From: Lewinellaceae bacterium
GTDB lineage: Bacteria > Bacteroidota > Bacteroidia > Chitinophagales > Saprospiraceae
Reading direction: 5' to 3'
Assembly (NCBI GenBank): GCA_016708875.1
Contig: JADJFA010000015.1
Location: 88,420-152,419, forward strand
Length of the DNA: 64,000 nt
In this document: positions 1 to 9,052 of the stretch, one piece after another
Layout: each line of letters begins with the position of its first letter
Numbering within the stretch: position 1 is the first letter of the stretch
The notes under the pieces: generated by a model
Databases searched by the model: none
Seen by the model: the letters and a program-made list of their open reading frames with translations, nothing else
What the model was told of the DNA's origin: nothing
Position numbers and translations under genes: made by a program

Positions 1-420
1 AACAAGCGTTTGCCTTTGTTGTTCGCTCAGCCTGGCGTCGCCATGCGTCCAGGTGTATGAGTTGAGCGGCATTTCTCCCTCCTTTACCATCTCGATGATT
101 TCTTCAAACTTGTGATTTTGGACTGCAATGCTCCTTTTGGTAAGCGTAGAAAAGTTGAGTTTGCGCTTGCCCTCGTCAACGTGACCAGCGAGCCAAGAGG
201 CCACGGGCTGAATCTCCGCGTACCAAGGATAGGCCGTCAGATTGCTATGGCAATCGTAGCAGGCGGGCTTAAGAATTGCTTCTACCTCAGCCGGAACGGG
301 ATATTTGGTGGTAACATGGCTTGTTTGATCATTGGAGAGGTTTCGCGTAGGCCGATACAATTGAGCCAATACGAGCAAGGCCAAAAGGCCATAAAGCAGA
401 GGGCGGACGTATTTTTTCAT
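1..420 (-). CDS. Haem-binding domain protein (partial, C-terminus outside window)
   Basis: The reverse strand is open from an ATG at 418-420 to the first base of the window, giving 140 residues with no stop. The protein begins with one hydrophobic anchor (about residues 6-20) and then carries a c-type haem motif in PACYDCHSNLTAYPWY. This pattern, followed by a conserved EIIEMVKEGEMPL stretch, is typical of the Bacteroidota haem-binding domain family (Haem_bd, PF14376), whose members are membrane-anchored and face the periplasm. The exact partner is unknown. It is divergent from the histidine kinase that begins 45 bases away. The forward open frame at 112-468 is its shadow. Confidence 0.8.
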   Translation of the reverse strand, partial: MKKYVRPLLYGLLALLVLAQLYRPTRNLSNDQTSHVTTKYPVPAEVEAILKPACYDCHSNLTAYPWYAEIQPVASWLAGHVDEGKRKLNFSTLTKRSIAVQNHKFEEIIEMVKEGEMPLNSYTWTHGDARLSEQQRQTLV

Positions 421-464
421 GGTGCAAAAGAACAACGCGTTATTTTTCCAAAATGTAAGAGTAG

Positions 465-1580
465 ATGAAAGGCCGAATTGTGGAGATGACCAAGGACAGC
501 CAGCATTTTGAACGCGATTACCTTTGCGCCATTAATTCAAGCGCTGCTATGAAAATAATGGGGAAAGGGAAACTTGCCCATCCAATGGTTCGGTATCTGT
601 TTCTGCTCTTTTTTTGGGCAGTATGGTTGGCGTTGCCGTTTATTATGATTGACGGCGATGACACACAGCATCGGGATTTGTTTGTCAAAATATTGCCCGC
701 CTCCTTTACCAACGTCATCCTGTTTTTTATCATTGCTGAATGGCTAGGCCCTCGTTTGTTAAGTCAACAACGGCTTATAACCTACTTGCTTACAGTATTG
801 GTACTGTCTTTATTGTTCATTGTGGGTCAGGGTTTTATGAAAAACTGGCTTCTTTTCCCTGAGCACAAAGGCTTTGTATTTCATATGTTTCGGGGCATGG
901 TGCAGGTTTTCTTTGCAGCGGCCTTGGGAACAGGCTACGCTTTGGTACGTTATACACTTCGCGAAGAAAAATCTCGTCAGGAAGAACAGCGTGAGCGGCT
1001 TCAATCGGAGCTTTCCTTTTTGCGTTCTCAAATCAGCCCCCATTTTTTATTCAACATCCTCAACAGTATTGTTTACCTGATTCGCTCCAAATCAGCGCAG
1101 GCAGAACCGGTGACCCTGCAACTTTCCGCCCTTATGCGGTACATGCTTTATGAAAGTGACGACGCTCAGATTCCCCTCGAAAAAGAAATCGGTTATTTGA
1201 AGAACTATGTTGACCTTCAAAAAATCCGTTTCGAGGAAGATGTCGAAATTCGCTTGAATATAGAGGGGCAGGCTGCTGCCCAGGTTATCGAGCCGATGTT
1301 GATGATACCATTTGTAGAAAACGCCTTTAAGCACGGTATCGGCCTCGTCCAATTGCCCGTGATTGATATCCTGGTAAAAATGACAGAAAAACACCTGTCA
1401 TTTGTTGTCAGAAATAAGATCACGCCGGAGGCCACGGAAGACAAAGACAGCAGCTCAGGGATAGGCTTGCAGAATGTGAGAAGACGGCTTGAATTGTTGT
1501 ACCCAGATGCCCATGAACTTGAAATAGGAGAGAAGGATGGGTGGTTTGAGGCGCGCTTGAGTATTGATTTTCAGGCATAA
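465..1580 (+). CDS. LytS/YehU-type sensor histidine kinase
   Basis: This is a membrane sensor kinase of the His_kinase (PF06580) family. About four transmembrane segments lie between residues 42 and 163. They are followed by a short coiled coil and the phospho-acceptor box QISPHFLFNILNS, with the histidine near residue 193. The ATP-binding part is visible as PMLMIPFVENAFKHGIG and a late SGIGLQNVRRRLELLY box. There is no separate periplasmic sensor domain, so the signal is probably sensed in or near the membrane. The gene sits 13 bases upstream of a LytTR response regulator, its likely partner. The start is uncertain: ATGs at 465, 486 and 549 are all in frame, and the last would place the first membrane segment nearest the N-terminus. 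Confidence 0.88.
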   Translation: MKGRIVEMTKDSQHFERDYLCAINSSAAMKIMGKGKLAHPMVRYLFLLFFWAVWLALPFIMIDGDDTQHRDLFVKILPASFTNVILFFIIAEWLGPRLLSQQRLITYLLTVLVLSLLFIVGQGFMKNWLLFPEHKGFVFHMFRGMVQVFFAAALGTGYALVRYTLREEKSRQEEQRERLQSELSFLRSQISPHFLFNILNSIVYLIRSKSAQAEPVTLQLSALMRYMLYESDDAQIPLEKEIGYLKNYVDLQKIRFEEDVEIRLNIEGQAAAQVIEPMLMIPFVENAFKHGIGLVQLPVIDILVKMTEKHLSFVVRNKITPEATEDKDSSSGIGLQNVRRRLELLYPDAHELEIGEKDGWFEARLSIDFQA

Positions 1581-1593
1581 ATATCCCAATATC

Positions 1594-2310
1594 ATGAAGC
1601 TCATCTGCTTAGCCATAGACGACGAATCACTCGCCCGCAAGATGTTGGAAGACAACATCCGGCAAGTGCCGTTTTTGGAATTGGTGGGTACCTGCAAAAA
1701 TGCATTTGAGGCGATGGAGGTGTTGCAGTCGCAAACCGTTGACCTTATGTTTCTGGACATTCAAATGCCGGGTATGCTAGGCACAAAGTTTCTTGAGACG
1801 TTACCCGAAAAACCGATGGTAATTTTTGTGACTGCCTACTCCAATTATGCAGTGGAGAGTTATGATCTCGATGTGGTGGATTACCTGATGAAGCCCGTGC
1901 CATTGGAACGATTTGTTAAAGCCGCCTACAAAGCATTGGAAATCAAGCAGAAAAATATGGCAGCCTCTTCTCCGCCACCAATAGAAACCCCCGATTTCTT
2001 CTTTGTCAATGTTGAATATTCCCTCGTAAAAATCACCGCGTCAGAGATAACGCATATCGAAGGAATGAAGGATTATGTGAAAATCTACCTCTCAGGGGTG
2101 AGCCGGCCAGTACTGACTAAATCTACTTTAAAGGGAATAGAGGAAAAACTGGCGGCAAAGGATTTTATGCGGGTCCACAAATCCTATATTGTCAACCTGA
2201 GCAAAATTGAATCCATCCGAAATAGGGAGATCAGGATTGGGAGTTGGGAGATACCAATAGGCGAGAGCAATTTGGAGGAGTTGATGCGGTTTGTTCTAAA
2301 TAAATCATAA
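1594..2310 (+). CDS. LytTR-family response regulator
   Basis: The protein has an N-terminal receiver domain with acidic residues IDDE at 8-11, phospho-acceptor D55 in LMFLDIQMPG, and the conserved lysine in YLMKPV. A C-terminal LytTR DNA-binding domain follows, seen in ITHIEGMKDYVKIYL and FMRVHKSYIVNLSKIE. The ATG at 1594 is preferred because it leads directly into MKLICLAIDDE; an upstream in-frame start would overlap the kinase stop. It very likely forms a two-component system with the adjacent LytS-type kinase. Its stop codon lies inside a palindromic terminator shared with the convergent paralogue. Confidence 0.9.
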   Translation: MKLICLAIDDESLARKMLEDNIRQVPFLELVGTCKNAFEAMEVLQSQTVDLMFLDIQMPGMLGTKFLETLPEKPMVIFVTAYSNYAVESYDLDVVDYLMKPVPLERFVKAAYKALEIKQKNMAASSPPPIETPDFFFVNVEYSLVKITASEITHIEGMKDYVKIYLSGVSRPVLTKSTLKGIEEKLAAKDFMRVHKSYIVNLSKIESIRNREIRIGSWEIPIGESNLEELMRFVLNKS

Positions 2311-2350
2311 GACCTCGGAGGTTTTGAAAACCACCGAGGTCTTATGATTT
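2302..2350. terminator. Bidirectional palindromic terminator between convergent regulators
   Basis: A 49-base inverted repeat has perfect 17-base outer arms (from AAATCATAAGACCTCGG to its reverse complement) around an inner AGGTTTT/AAAACC core. It contains the stop codons of both convergent LytTR genes. The core belongs to the same GACCTCG family as the hairpins at 16514-16581 and 17813-17844. Confidence 0.75.
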
Positions 2351-3083
2351 ATAGCCGCTTTTTCTCAATCAATTTCAGCAAATCGTCGCGGTAATTTTTG
2401 CCAATGGGAAGGAGTTTTGGCTTATCTTTTTCCTGCACTTCCACCATATTTCCTTCTATCGCCAGCACCTTGTCCATGGCCACGATAAACGAGCGATGGA
2501 TGCGGCGGAACAGGTGTTTAGGTAGGCGCTCCTCCAGATTTTTCATGGTTTGTAGCGTAATTACCCGTCCCTGTACAAGTCGGATAATTACGTAATCTTT
2601 CAAGCCTTCGATGTAGATGATATCGTCAAAATTGACTTTTACCAACTTCTTGTCGGCCTTCACGAAAAAGAAATCAAGTCCGTCGTTCATTGCCGGCGAG
2701 CCACTTTGGCTGTGGTCTGCATTGGCAAGTTCTGATTGCTCCACGGCTTTGTTGACGGCTTTCATAAAACGCTCCAGGGAAATGGGCTTGAGCAGATAAT
2801 CAAGTGCATTGAGGTCAAATCCTTGAATAGCGTAGTTCGGATAAGCTGTGGTGAATACGATCATCGGAGGATCGTTGAGTGTTTTCACGAAGTCAATACC
2901 CGTAAGTTGGGGCATCTGGATATCGAGAAACATCAGGTCTATCTGGTTGGTTTTCAAGGCGTCATTAGCCTCAAGCGCATTGGAACACCGCTTCACCAGC
3001 CGGAGTTCTGGCATTTGGGAAATATAGGTTTCAAGCACATCAAGTGCGAGTGGTTCGTCGTCAACTATGAGCACGTTTAGCAT
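2349..3083 (-). CDS. LytTR-family response regulator (no adjacent kinase)
   Basis: This is a second two-domain regulator, paralogous to the one at 1594-2310. The receiver domain shows VDDE at 8-10 and phospho-acceptor D54 in LMFLDIQMPQ, and YLLKPI holds the conserved lysine. The LytTR output domain shows IIYIEGLKDYVIIRL and FRRIHRSFIVAMDKV. It is convergent with the first regulator and has no kinase of its own nearby, so it may share the LytS-type kinase or be driven by a distant one. The start at 3083 gives MLNVLIVDDE, the normal beginning for the family. Confidence 0.9.
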   Translation of the reverse strand: MLNVLIVDDEPLALDVLETYISQMPELRLVKRCSNALEANDALKTNQIDLMFLDIQMPQLTGIDFVKTLNDPPMIVFTTAYPNYAIQGFDLNALDYLLKPISLERFMKAVNKAVEQSELANADHSQSGSPAMNDGLDFFFVKADKKLVKVNFDDIIYIEGLKDYVIIRLVQGRVITLQTMKNLEERLPKHLFRRIHRSFIVAMDKVLAIEGNMVEVQEKDKPKLLPIGKNYRDDLLKLIEKKRL

Positions 3084-3181
3084 GAGTATCGTTTTGAAAT
3101 GTTGAGTTGGTATAAGGGGAATTAATGATTTGAAACCAGGAATCCGAAAATCAAATAGTTAAGATCGTGAGTATGCGCTTA

Positions 3182-3222
3182 GTTTTAAATTTTGCGGTTC
3201 TCTGGTTTTAAATTTTGCGGTT
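3182..3222. repeat. Short tandem direct repeat
   Basis: Two identical 18-base copies of GTTTTAAATTTTGCGGTT lie at 3182-3199 and 3205-3222, separated by five bases. They fall between the start of the second LytTR regulator and the end of the AIM24-like gene. The 23-base period would put both copies on nearly the same helix face, so they could be binding sites. No function is proven. Confidence 0.5.
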
Positions 3223-3229
3223 TAATATT

Positions 3230-4012
3230 TTATATGCCATCTACCATGCGTCCCAATCCACCGAGAATACTGCCTTCTTCTTTGCCACCTCCACTATAGG
3301 AGGCGAGTTTGGCAGCCAAACGGCTAACTGGGAGTGATTGAAGCCAGACTTTGCCAGGACCGCGCAGCACGGCGAAGAACAAGCCTTCGCCACCAAAGAC
3401 CATGTTGCGGATACCTTTTACAAACTGTATATCGTAGTTTACATCTTTGGTAAAGGCAACGATGCAACCTGTGTCAACACGCAAAGTTTCTCCAGCTCGG
3501 AGCTCGCGCTCTAAAATAAAACCTCCTGCATGTACAAACGCAAAACCGTCGCCCTCAAGCTTTTGCATGATAAATCCTTCGCCACCAAAAAGGCCTGTGC
3601 CGAGTTTGCGTTGGAACTCGATGCCAATCTGCACTCCTTTTGCAGCACATAGAAATGCATCTTTTTGGCACACAACTTTTCCGCCAAGCGCTTGTAAATC
3701 AAGTGGAACAATCTTGCCAGCGTACGGAGCTGCAAAGGTGATGCGTTGTTTGTCTCCGCCGTGATTGGTATAAGTGGTCATGAACAAGCTTTCGCCCGTG
3801 AGCACACGTTTGCCGGCGGTCATCAGTTTGCCAAAAAAGCCTTCTGTCCGGTCGCTTGCATCGCCAAAAACAGTGGCCATTTCGATCATGTTGTCCATGA
3901 ACATGAAACTGCCCGCTTCTGCAATTACGGTTTCTTGCGGGTCGAGTTCTACTTCGAGACATTGCATCTCTTCACCATAGATTTTGTAGTCAATTTCGTG
4001 ATTTCTGCGCAT
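3230..4012 (-). CDS. AIM24 / TIGR00266 family protein
   Basis: The 260-residue protein fits the TIGR00266/AIM24 family, whose members form a beta-rich fold and are of unknown biochemical role. Visible family features are the start MRRNHEIDYKIYGEEMQ, the AEAGSFMFMDNMIEM stretch, several glycine-rich turns such as GLFGGEGFIMQKL and GGEGLFFAVL, and the end TGCIVAFT...GPGKVWLQSLP. The ATG at 4012 is chosen because the longer frame up to 4084 would read through an intergenic inverted repeat. The gene appears to be monocistronic. Confidence 0.85.
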   Translation of the reverse strand: MRRNHEIDYKIYGEEMQCLEVELDPQETVIAEAGSFMFMDNMIEMATVFGDASDRTEGFFGKLMTAGKRVLTGESLFMTTYTNHGGDKQRITFAAPYAGKIVPLDLQALGGKVVCQKDAFLCAAKGVQIGIEFQRKLGTGLFGGEGFIMQKLEGDGFAFVHAGGFILERELRAGETLRVDTGCIVAFTKDVNYDIQFVKGIRNMVFGGEGLFFAVLRGPGKVWLQSLPVSRLAAKLASYSGGGKEEGSILGGLGRMVDGI

Positions 4013-4026
4013 TGTTGTTTGATGTT

Positions 4027-4092
4027 GCCACGAATTGCACGAGTTTTCACCAATGAACATTCCAATTCGTGTTAATTCGTGCAATTCGTGGC
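4027..4092. repeat. Inverted repeat, gccacNaattgcacga family
   Basis: Sixteen-base arms (GCCACGAATTGCACGA at 4027-4042 and its reverse complement at 4077-4092) enclose a loop rich in ATTCGTG words. A second member lies at 62576-62640 with a compensatory G-C to T-A change in the arms. It sits just upstream of the AIM24-like start. Confidence 0.7.
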
Positions 4093-4236
4093 TGATTGGT
4101 TATTAATTGAATCGCGGGCAAAAGTGTAGAAAGGCGGCACCTGAGGCTTTGTGTTCCCGACGAGTGGAGGGTTTTTGTCGCTGAAACGATCTATTTGCTA
4201 ACAAAACGTAAATTTTGACCAATGACTCAATCTCCC

Positions 4237-5082
4237 TTAATCCCACTTGAAATATGCCCCTAAACTAATGCCCGGGCTTTTGGGCACAAATTGCGCCCAG
4301 CCCGCACCAGCAAAGGATGCTGTGAGTCCCCAAAAACGATTGGCTTCGAAAATACCTTTGCCTCCTATAGACCACCAACCCTGCTTGTCTACAAACAAAT
4401 TTTTGATTCGGTTGTGAAGCGGCAATGCCACCTCGCCATTTTCCAATGAATATACCAGTTCAGAAAATCCAACCAGCCAGCATTTCCATGCTTTTATCCC
4501 TACCTCGCCTCCAGCATTCACATAATGGCTAAAACCACCAGTGCGTAACCCATAGCCTCCGTAGGCGAACCAGTACACCCGGCCTAAACCCATGCCTGTA
4601 CTAATAGTGGGTTGCACCGTCCAGGCATTGTAGCCTGCGCGAAGGCCTGTGGCATCGTCGTAAATGGTGCTTGGAAAATCGAGCCGGAGAGTGCCTGTTA
4701 GTCGCACTTTTCCCTCTAAAATTGCACGACGAATACCTAAGGAAGCATTTCCCAAACCGATGAGCGATCCTTCTAAGGTTTCGGGATTTGCGTAATTGTT
4801 GGGTATAAAATCTCCGTTTTTCAAAAACCGAATGGGCAACGAAGCCACTATCGTAGTGCGAGAATCAAGGCCGTATTCGCCGTACAGTTGAAATGCGTTT
4901 TCGTTTACTTCGCGGTCTGGCGGTATATTTTGGTCGTTTTTTGACTCAAAAATCGCACCATACGTTGGGATGGTTTGCCATGCCGCTTGCACAAAAAAAC
5001 CAGCCTTGCTGCGCGGCCAGGGGCTTTGCGCAGCAAGGCTGAAGGAAACGAATACCATTCCGAAAAGCAGTTGCTTTTTCAT
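4237..5082 (-). CDS. Secreted outer-membrane beta-barrel-like protein, uncharacterised
   Basis: This 281-residue protein starts with a signal peptide (MKKQLLFGMVFVSFSLAAQS). The rest alternates short polar and aromatic strands with glycines, for example RLTGTLRLDFPSTIYD, YWFAYGGYGLRTGGFSHY and ISLGAYFKWD at the end, as expected for an outer-membrane barrel ending in an aromatic-rich strand. I do not recognise a specific family and assign no substrate. A TTG nine bases upstream is in frame, but the ATG at 5082 gives a standard signal peptide. It stands alone between the AIM24-like gene and osmC. Confidence 0.65.
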   Translation of the reverse strand: MKKQLLFGMVFVSFSLAAQSPWPRSKAGFFVQAAWQTIPTYGAIFESKNDQNIPPDREVNENAFQLYGEYGLDSRTTIVASLPIRFLKNGDFIPNNYANPETLEGSLIGLGNASLGIRRAILEGKVRLTGTLRLDFPSTIYDDATGLRAGYNAWTVQPTISTGMGLGRVYWFAYGGYGLRTGGFSHYVNAGGEVGIKAWKCWLVGFSELVYSLENGEVALPLHNRIKNLFVDKQGWWSIGGKGIFEANRFWGLTASFAGAGWAQFVPKSPGISLGAYFKWD

Positions 5083-5148
5083 AACAACCAATTATAAGGG
5101 TTAAAAGTATCAAGTTAAATGAAAGGGTTCCAGTATGTCTTGCCATTT

Positions 5149-5646
5149 TTAACTTGGATACTCTAGCTTGGAACCACTTGTAACTTTTACTAAAAACTTG
5201 AAACTCAAACAAGTTTCGCCCAACTCAATTGGAACTGCTGAAAGCGCTTTGCTAACCGGGCATCCAGCTTTTGCTGCATTTGCCAGCTCCTGAAATTTTT
5301 CTGCGCTAATGCCCGGCACTTCTGCTTCGAGTTGGAGGGTGATTTTCTCAAAACCCCAGCCGCTGTCCCCTTTTTCCATATCGATGGTCGCGGAGCATCG
5401 GAGTTCTGTTGGCGGGAAACCCGCGCCAGAAAGTTGGAAACTTAAGGCCATGATATAACAACCGGCATGAGCAGCCGCGATGAGTTCTTCCGGATTGGTG
5501 CCAGCCTTGCCGTCTTCGTTTTGAAAACGTTTGGCCGAAGAATAAGGAGTGCCGTCAAGCACACCTGATGGGCCATTGAGTGAGCCGGAGCCATCGGCTC
5601 CGGAGCCGTTCCATACGGCTGATGCTGTGCGTTTGAAATGAGCCAT
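5149..5646 (-). CDS. osmC: OsmC family peroxiredoxin
   Basis: OsmC/Ohr proteins are thiol peroxidases that reduce organic hydroperoxides in the cytoplasm. The two catalytic cysteines are present: C63 in AAHAGCYIMALSF and C129 in AAKAGCPVSKAL. The N-terminal FKRTASAVWNGSGADGSG and the GTNPEELIAAAHAGC signature are typical of the OsmC rather than the Ohr branch. At 165 residues it is somewhat longer than usual because the last 20 or so residues (ending SGSKLEYPS) extend past the normal domain end. A cluster of GGTGATTGG repeats lies directly upstream. Confidence 0.9.
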   Translation of the reverse strand: MAHFKRTASAVWNGSGADGSGSLNGPSGVLDGTPYSSAKRFQNEDGKAGTNPEELIAAAHAGCYIMALSFQLSGAGFPPTELRCSATIDMEKGDSGWGFEKITLQLEAEVPGISAEKFQELANAAKAGCPVSKALSAVPIELGETCLSFKFLVKVTSGSKLEYPS

Positions 5647-5649
5647 GTT

Positions 5650-5751
5650 GTGGTGATTGGTTAAGTAGTGATTGGTTTATTGGTGATTGGTTTATTGGTG
5701 ATTTGTAGACTAGTCCCACCAGTCACCAATCACCAATAAACCAATCACCAA
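5650..5751. repeat. GGTGATTGGT word repeats with mirrored copy
   Basis: Multiple copies of GTGATTGGTTTATT-like words on one side are mirrored by ACCAATCACCAATAAA words on the other, making an imperfect hairpin of about 100 bases. Related arrays occur at 15810-15898 and 19264-19322. It fills the space between osmC and the DUF2723 gene. Confidence 0.7.
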
Positions 5752-5752
5752 T

Positions 5753-8700
5753 TTAGTTTGGCATGCCCTCAGGTACTACTCCTTTGGCAGGCATTTTGGG
5801 CATATACGCTTGGAACTTGGTTTCAAGTTCTTGATAAAGGGCGTTATCGTCCAAATTGGCTGTCATTTTCAATAGATTTTGAACCGTTGAACTGGTATAA
5901 TCTATGTCTTGCTTGTAGCCTTTTTTGAATTCAGGATCAAGCGAGTCGTAAAAGCGGAACTGCTGCTCCATTTGATCTGCTATCTCACGAATTTTAGCCG
6001 CCGCCTTTACTTTTTCGCCAGAGAGCACATAAATGTCGGTCATAAAGGCTGTGAACTGGTCGTAAGGAAAGTTCATTCGCGGAAACACCTCAAAGTATTT
6101 GTCTACAAGGGCGGTGGCCTTATCCTTTTTGCCTTCTACTACCAACTGCCGTGCAAGGCGAATGATGCTGACGCGCATGGTCTGGAGACTTGGCATATAA
6201 GAACGATCCACGAAAGACCTTTCCTTGTCAAAGTTGCCCCATTTCCACTTTTCCATAATATTCTGGTACATCTGATCGCTGTATACTCCGCCAGCGCCAA
6301 TGATGCCATAAGCATCCATCGAACTCTTGACCTTTTTAGGTACGATTTGCAGACCAAGGCCCTCTATTTGCAGGTAATCTTCAAAGCCAAGCAGTTTGTC
6401 TTCCCGGCAAGTTACAGCCCAATAAATGGGGCGTTTGCCGATGTTGGAGGCTACTATATCCAGCATGGCCAACTCATCCTTGATGATGTACTTTTTGTCT
6501 TTGCCAAGGTCAATGTGCAAGGTATCTACCAGTATGGAGTCATTGGGCGACACCAACTTGTTGTCAATAAACCATTGTTTGTTGACAGGGATAAACATTT
6601 TGCGCGTAGGCAAATAGGAGTCAAATGCGCGACCTCCTCCGGATTCTTGCTTGTGTTCCTCCGAGATGAATTTAAGCACTTGCCGGATATCCTGTTCCTG
6701 TTCGCCGCGTGGGGCATAGAATGGTGTTTGAACCCGCTTAAAACCGCGTAGTTGCTCGCGGGGAATGCTCATTTCAACAGCAGGAGAATCATTTACTGCC
6801 CTACGGAGTTGATCAATGTACCAGTCCACCGCGATAAGTGAGAGATTAACTACCCGTACATCAGTGCGAATGCCTTCAACTTCCTGGCAATACCAGAGTG
6901 GATAGGTATCGTTGTCGCCATAAGTGAAGATAATGGCGTTCGGCGCACAAGAATTGAGGAAATTGCTGGCGTAGTCGCGGCTGGCAAAGTGGTGAGCCCG
7001 GCTGTGGTCGTCCCAGTTTTGGGTGACCATAAGCAGCGGAGCGGAGAGTGACAACGCAATCGCCAATGGGGCTGCCGCTCCCTTGAGGCTTTTTTGCAGC
7101 ATATCCCACAAAGCCACTACGCTCAAGCCGATCCAAATACAAAAGGTGAAAAACGAACCCGCCAGCACATAGTCACGCTCACGCGGTTCGTTGGGCGGCT
7201 GATTGGAATACACTATGATGCCTATGCCAGTGATGATAAACATGGCCATGATGGCCGCAAAATCGCGCGGACGCTTCCGGTAATGGAAGAACATCCCCAA
7301 GAGCCCGAGCAAGAAGGGAATCATGTAATATTTGTTCCGTCCCTGGTTGTTTTTTTGGAAATCTGGCAAAGCCTCCTGATTTCCGAGGCGTCCGGAGTCA
7401 ATCGCGTTAATGCCCGTGATCCAGTTGCCCGCTGTTGGGTCCCAGGCATAATATCCCTGCTCACCGTTTTGGCGACCAGAGAAATTCCACATGAAATAGC
7501 GCCAATACATCCAACCCAATTGGTATTTCCAGAAAAACTCGATGTTGTCACCGAAGGTCGGCGTTCCATTAGGCTTGTCAATCCAACGACGGTAAAGTGC
7601 TGGGCGACCTTGCGAGTAATCACCCATCCGTGGAAACAAGGCCTGGTCCTTGGGGGAATATTCATAATCCACTTTTTCGTCTACAATGGCATAGCGGTCG
7701 CCCATGCGTCCGTAACGCTCTTCCGAATTTATGCCTGTAGGCTGAGCATCAAAGTGCGGGCCGCGGACAAGGGGGCGTTCGCCATACTGCTCACGGTTGA
7801 GGTAGGGGAGCAGGCGCATCGGGTCTGAGGGATTGTTCATATTGATGGGCGTATTTGCGTTGGCACGGACGATAACCGTACCATAAGCAAAATACGCTAC
7901 CACTACCACGCCAAAGGCAACCACAATACGCTGCAAAAGACCATTGTTTGTACGATGTGCATGCCGAAGGCCAAACCAGATAGCACCACCAAATAGCAAC
8001 AGCACTGGGATGATGCCTGAATAGAATGGGGCACTAAAGCCGTTCACCATTGCTTTGTCAAAAAACGCCCAAAGTGTGGGAATGCCCGCGATGATAATTT
8101 TTTGGATAGCAATGATGAACACACCGCCAACTGTAGCGGCTATTAATGTGCCCACCACTGTCGGATTTTTTGATTTTTTGAAATAGTAGAACATTGCCAA
8201 GGCCGGGAAGGTCAGAAGGCTCAGCAAGTGAACGCCCATGGAAAGCGCTACGGAGTAAAATGCGAAGACCAGCCAACGGTCAGCGTCCGCCTTGTCAGGC
8301 AGGTTGTACCATTTAAGCGTGGCCCACAGCGTCATGGCTGTAAAAAAGGTGGACATCGCATACACCTCACCTTCTACTGCGGAAAACCAGATGGATGAGG
8401 TAAATGCGGTGCAAAGCCCTGCAACTACACCGGCGCCAACCGATGCAATGGCTTGACCACCAACCGGTTCGGCATCGCGCCCCACCAGAATCAAGCGTGC
8501 GAGTATGCTTGTGCTCCAACAGACAAACAGCCCAGTAAAGGCTGTACAAACGGCAGAGAGCAGGTTGACGGAATAAGCGATGTTAGCCGGGTCGCTTGAA
8601 AGCATACTACCCACCCAGGCGAATAAACGGCCTACCAACAGGAATATAGGTGCGCCTGGAGGGTGAACCACTTGAAGTTTGTAAGCGCCTGCGATGAATT

Positions 8701-8815
8701 CGCCGCAGTCCCAAAGGCTGCCGGTTGGTTCTGCTGCTAGGCCAAGTACGACTACTGCAATGCCAAAAGTGATCCAGCCTGCGAGGTTGTTGAGCGTTTT
8801 GAAGGAAAAATTCAT
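5753..8815 (-). CDS. DUF2723 family integral membrane protein (TMEM260-like, GT117)
   Basis: This protein of about 1020 residues has the DUF2723 N-terminal signature (PTGSLWDCGEFIAGAYKLQ, VVHPPGAPIFLLVGR) and about a dozen membrane segments in its first 600 residues. A large soluble C-terminal part follows, with the conserved YASNFLNSCAPNAIIFTYGDNDTYP region written here only in part (FTYGDNDTYPLWY). Relatives are classed as glycosyltransferase family 117, and the human homologue TMEM260 is an O-mannosyltransferase. A protein glycosylation role is therefore plausible but not shown here. The ATG at 8815 is preferred because the 20-residue extension to 8875 would be encoded by an intergenic palindrome. 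Confidence 0.9.
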   Translation of the reverse strand: MNFSFKTLNNLAGWITFGIAVVVLGLAAEPTGSLWDCGEFIAGAYKLQVVHPPGAPIFLLVGRLFAWVGSMLSSDPANIAYSVNLLSAVCTAFTGLFVCWSTSILARLILVGRDAEPVGGQAIASVGAGVVAGLCTAFTSSIWFSAVEGEVYAMSTFFTAMTLWATLKWYNLPDKADADRWLVFAFYSVALSMGVHLLSLLTFPALAMFYYFKKSKNPTVVGTLIAATVGGVFIIAIQKIIIAGIPTLWAFFDKAMVNGFSAPFYSGIIPVLLLFGGAIWFGLRHAHRTNNGLLQRIVVAFGVVVVAYFAYGTVIVRANANTPINMNNPSDPMRLLPYLNREQYGERPLVRGPHFDAQPTGINSEERYGRMGDRYAIVDEKVDYEYSPKDQALFPRMGDYSQGRPALYRRWIDKPNGTPTFGDNIEFFWKYQLGWMYWRYFMWNFSGRQNGEQGYYAWDPTAGNWITGINAIDSGRLGNQEALPDFQKNNQGRNKYYMIPFLLGLLGMFFHYRKRPRDFAAIMAMFIITGIGIIVYSNQPPNEPRERDYVLAGSFFTFCIWIGLSVVALWDMLQKSLKGAAAPLAIALSLSAPLLMVTQNWDDHSRAHHFASRDYASNFLNSCAPNAIIFTYGDNDTYPLWYCQEVEGIRTDVRVVNLSLIAVDWYIDQLRRAVNDSPAVEMSIPREQLRGFKRVQTPFYAPRGEQEQDIRQVLKFISEEHKQESGGGRAFDSYLPTRKMFIPVNKQWFIDNKLVSPNDSILVDTLHIDLGKDKKYIIKDELAMLDIVASNIGKRPIYWAVTCREDKLLGFEDYLQIEGLGLQIVPKKVKSSMDAYGIIGAGGVYSDQMYQNIMEKWKWGNFDKERSFVDRSYMPSLQTMRVSIIRLARQLVVEGKKDKATALVDKYFEVFPRMNFPYDQFTAFMTDIYVLSGEKVKAAAKIREIADQMEQQFRFYDSLDPEFKKGYKQDIDYTSSTVQNLLKMTANLDDNALYQELETKFQAYMPKMPAKGVVPEGMPN

Positions 8816-8851
8816 GTTTTCGTTGTGTGTGAAAGCAAAGCCGTTCGGCGA

Positions 8852-8884
8852 ATCCGTCCTATGGCTTGAAGCCATAGGACGGAT
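8852..8884. repeat. 33-base palindrome, ATCCGTCCTA family
   Basis: Perfect 16-base arms (ATCCGTCCTATGGCTT and its complement) are separated by one base. A sister copy of the same length at 14654-14686 differs by a paired change (TATGG/CCATA to TACGG/CCGTA). It lies upstream of the DUF2723 gene. Confidence 0.75.
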
Positions 8885-9052
8885 AAGAATCGGCTGGTGG
8901 GTTCCAAAGACCGCGCAAAACTATAAAAGTCCGCTCAAGTGGGCTTGGCTTTTGAAAAACAAATAGCAATTGGATGATAACAAGCCTTGTCAATTACTTC
9001 AAAATCCAACAAAAAGTCTGCGTAAGGGTTCCAACCGATGCTTTGAAATACT

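Noticed and set aside
112..468. Plus-strand 118-codon frame at the left edge
   Set aside because: It is opposite the haem-binding protein, whose CYDCHSN motif is convincing, and has no support of its own.
5909..6751. Long plus-strand open frame (280 codons) opposite the DUF2723 gene
   Set aside because: It lies wholly within the strongly supported DUF2723 coding sequence on the other strand and shows no domain or signal; it is an antisense shadow.
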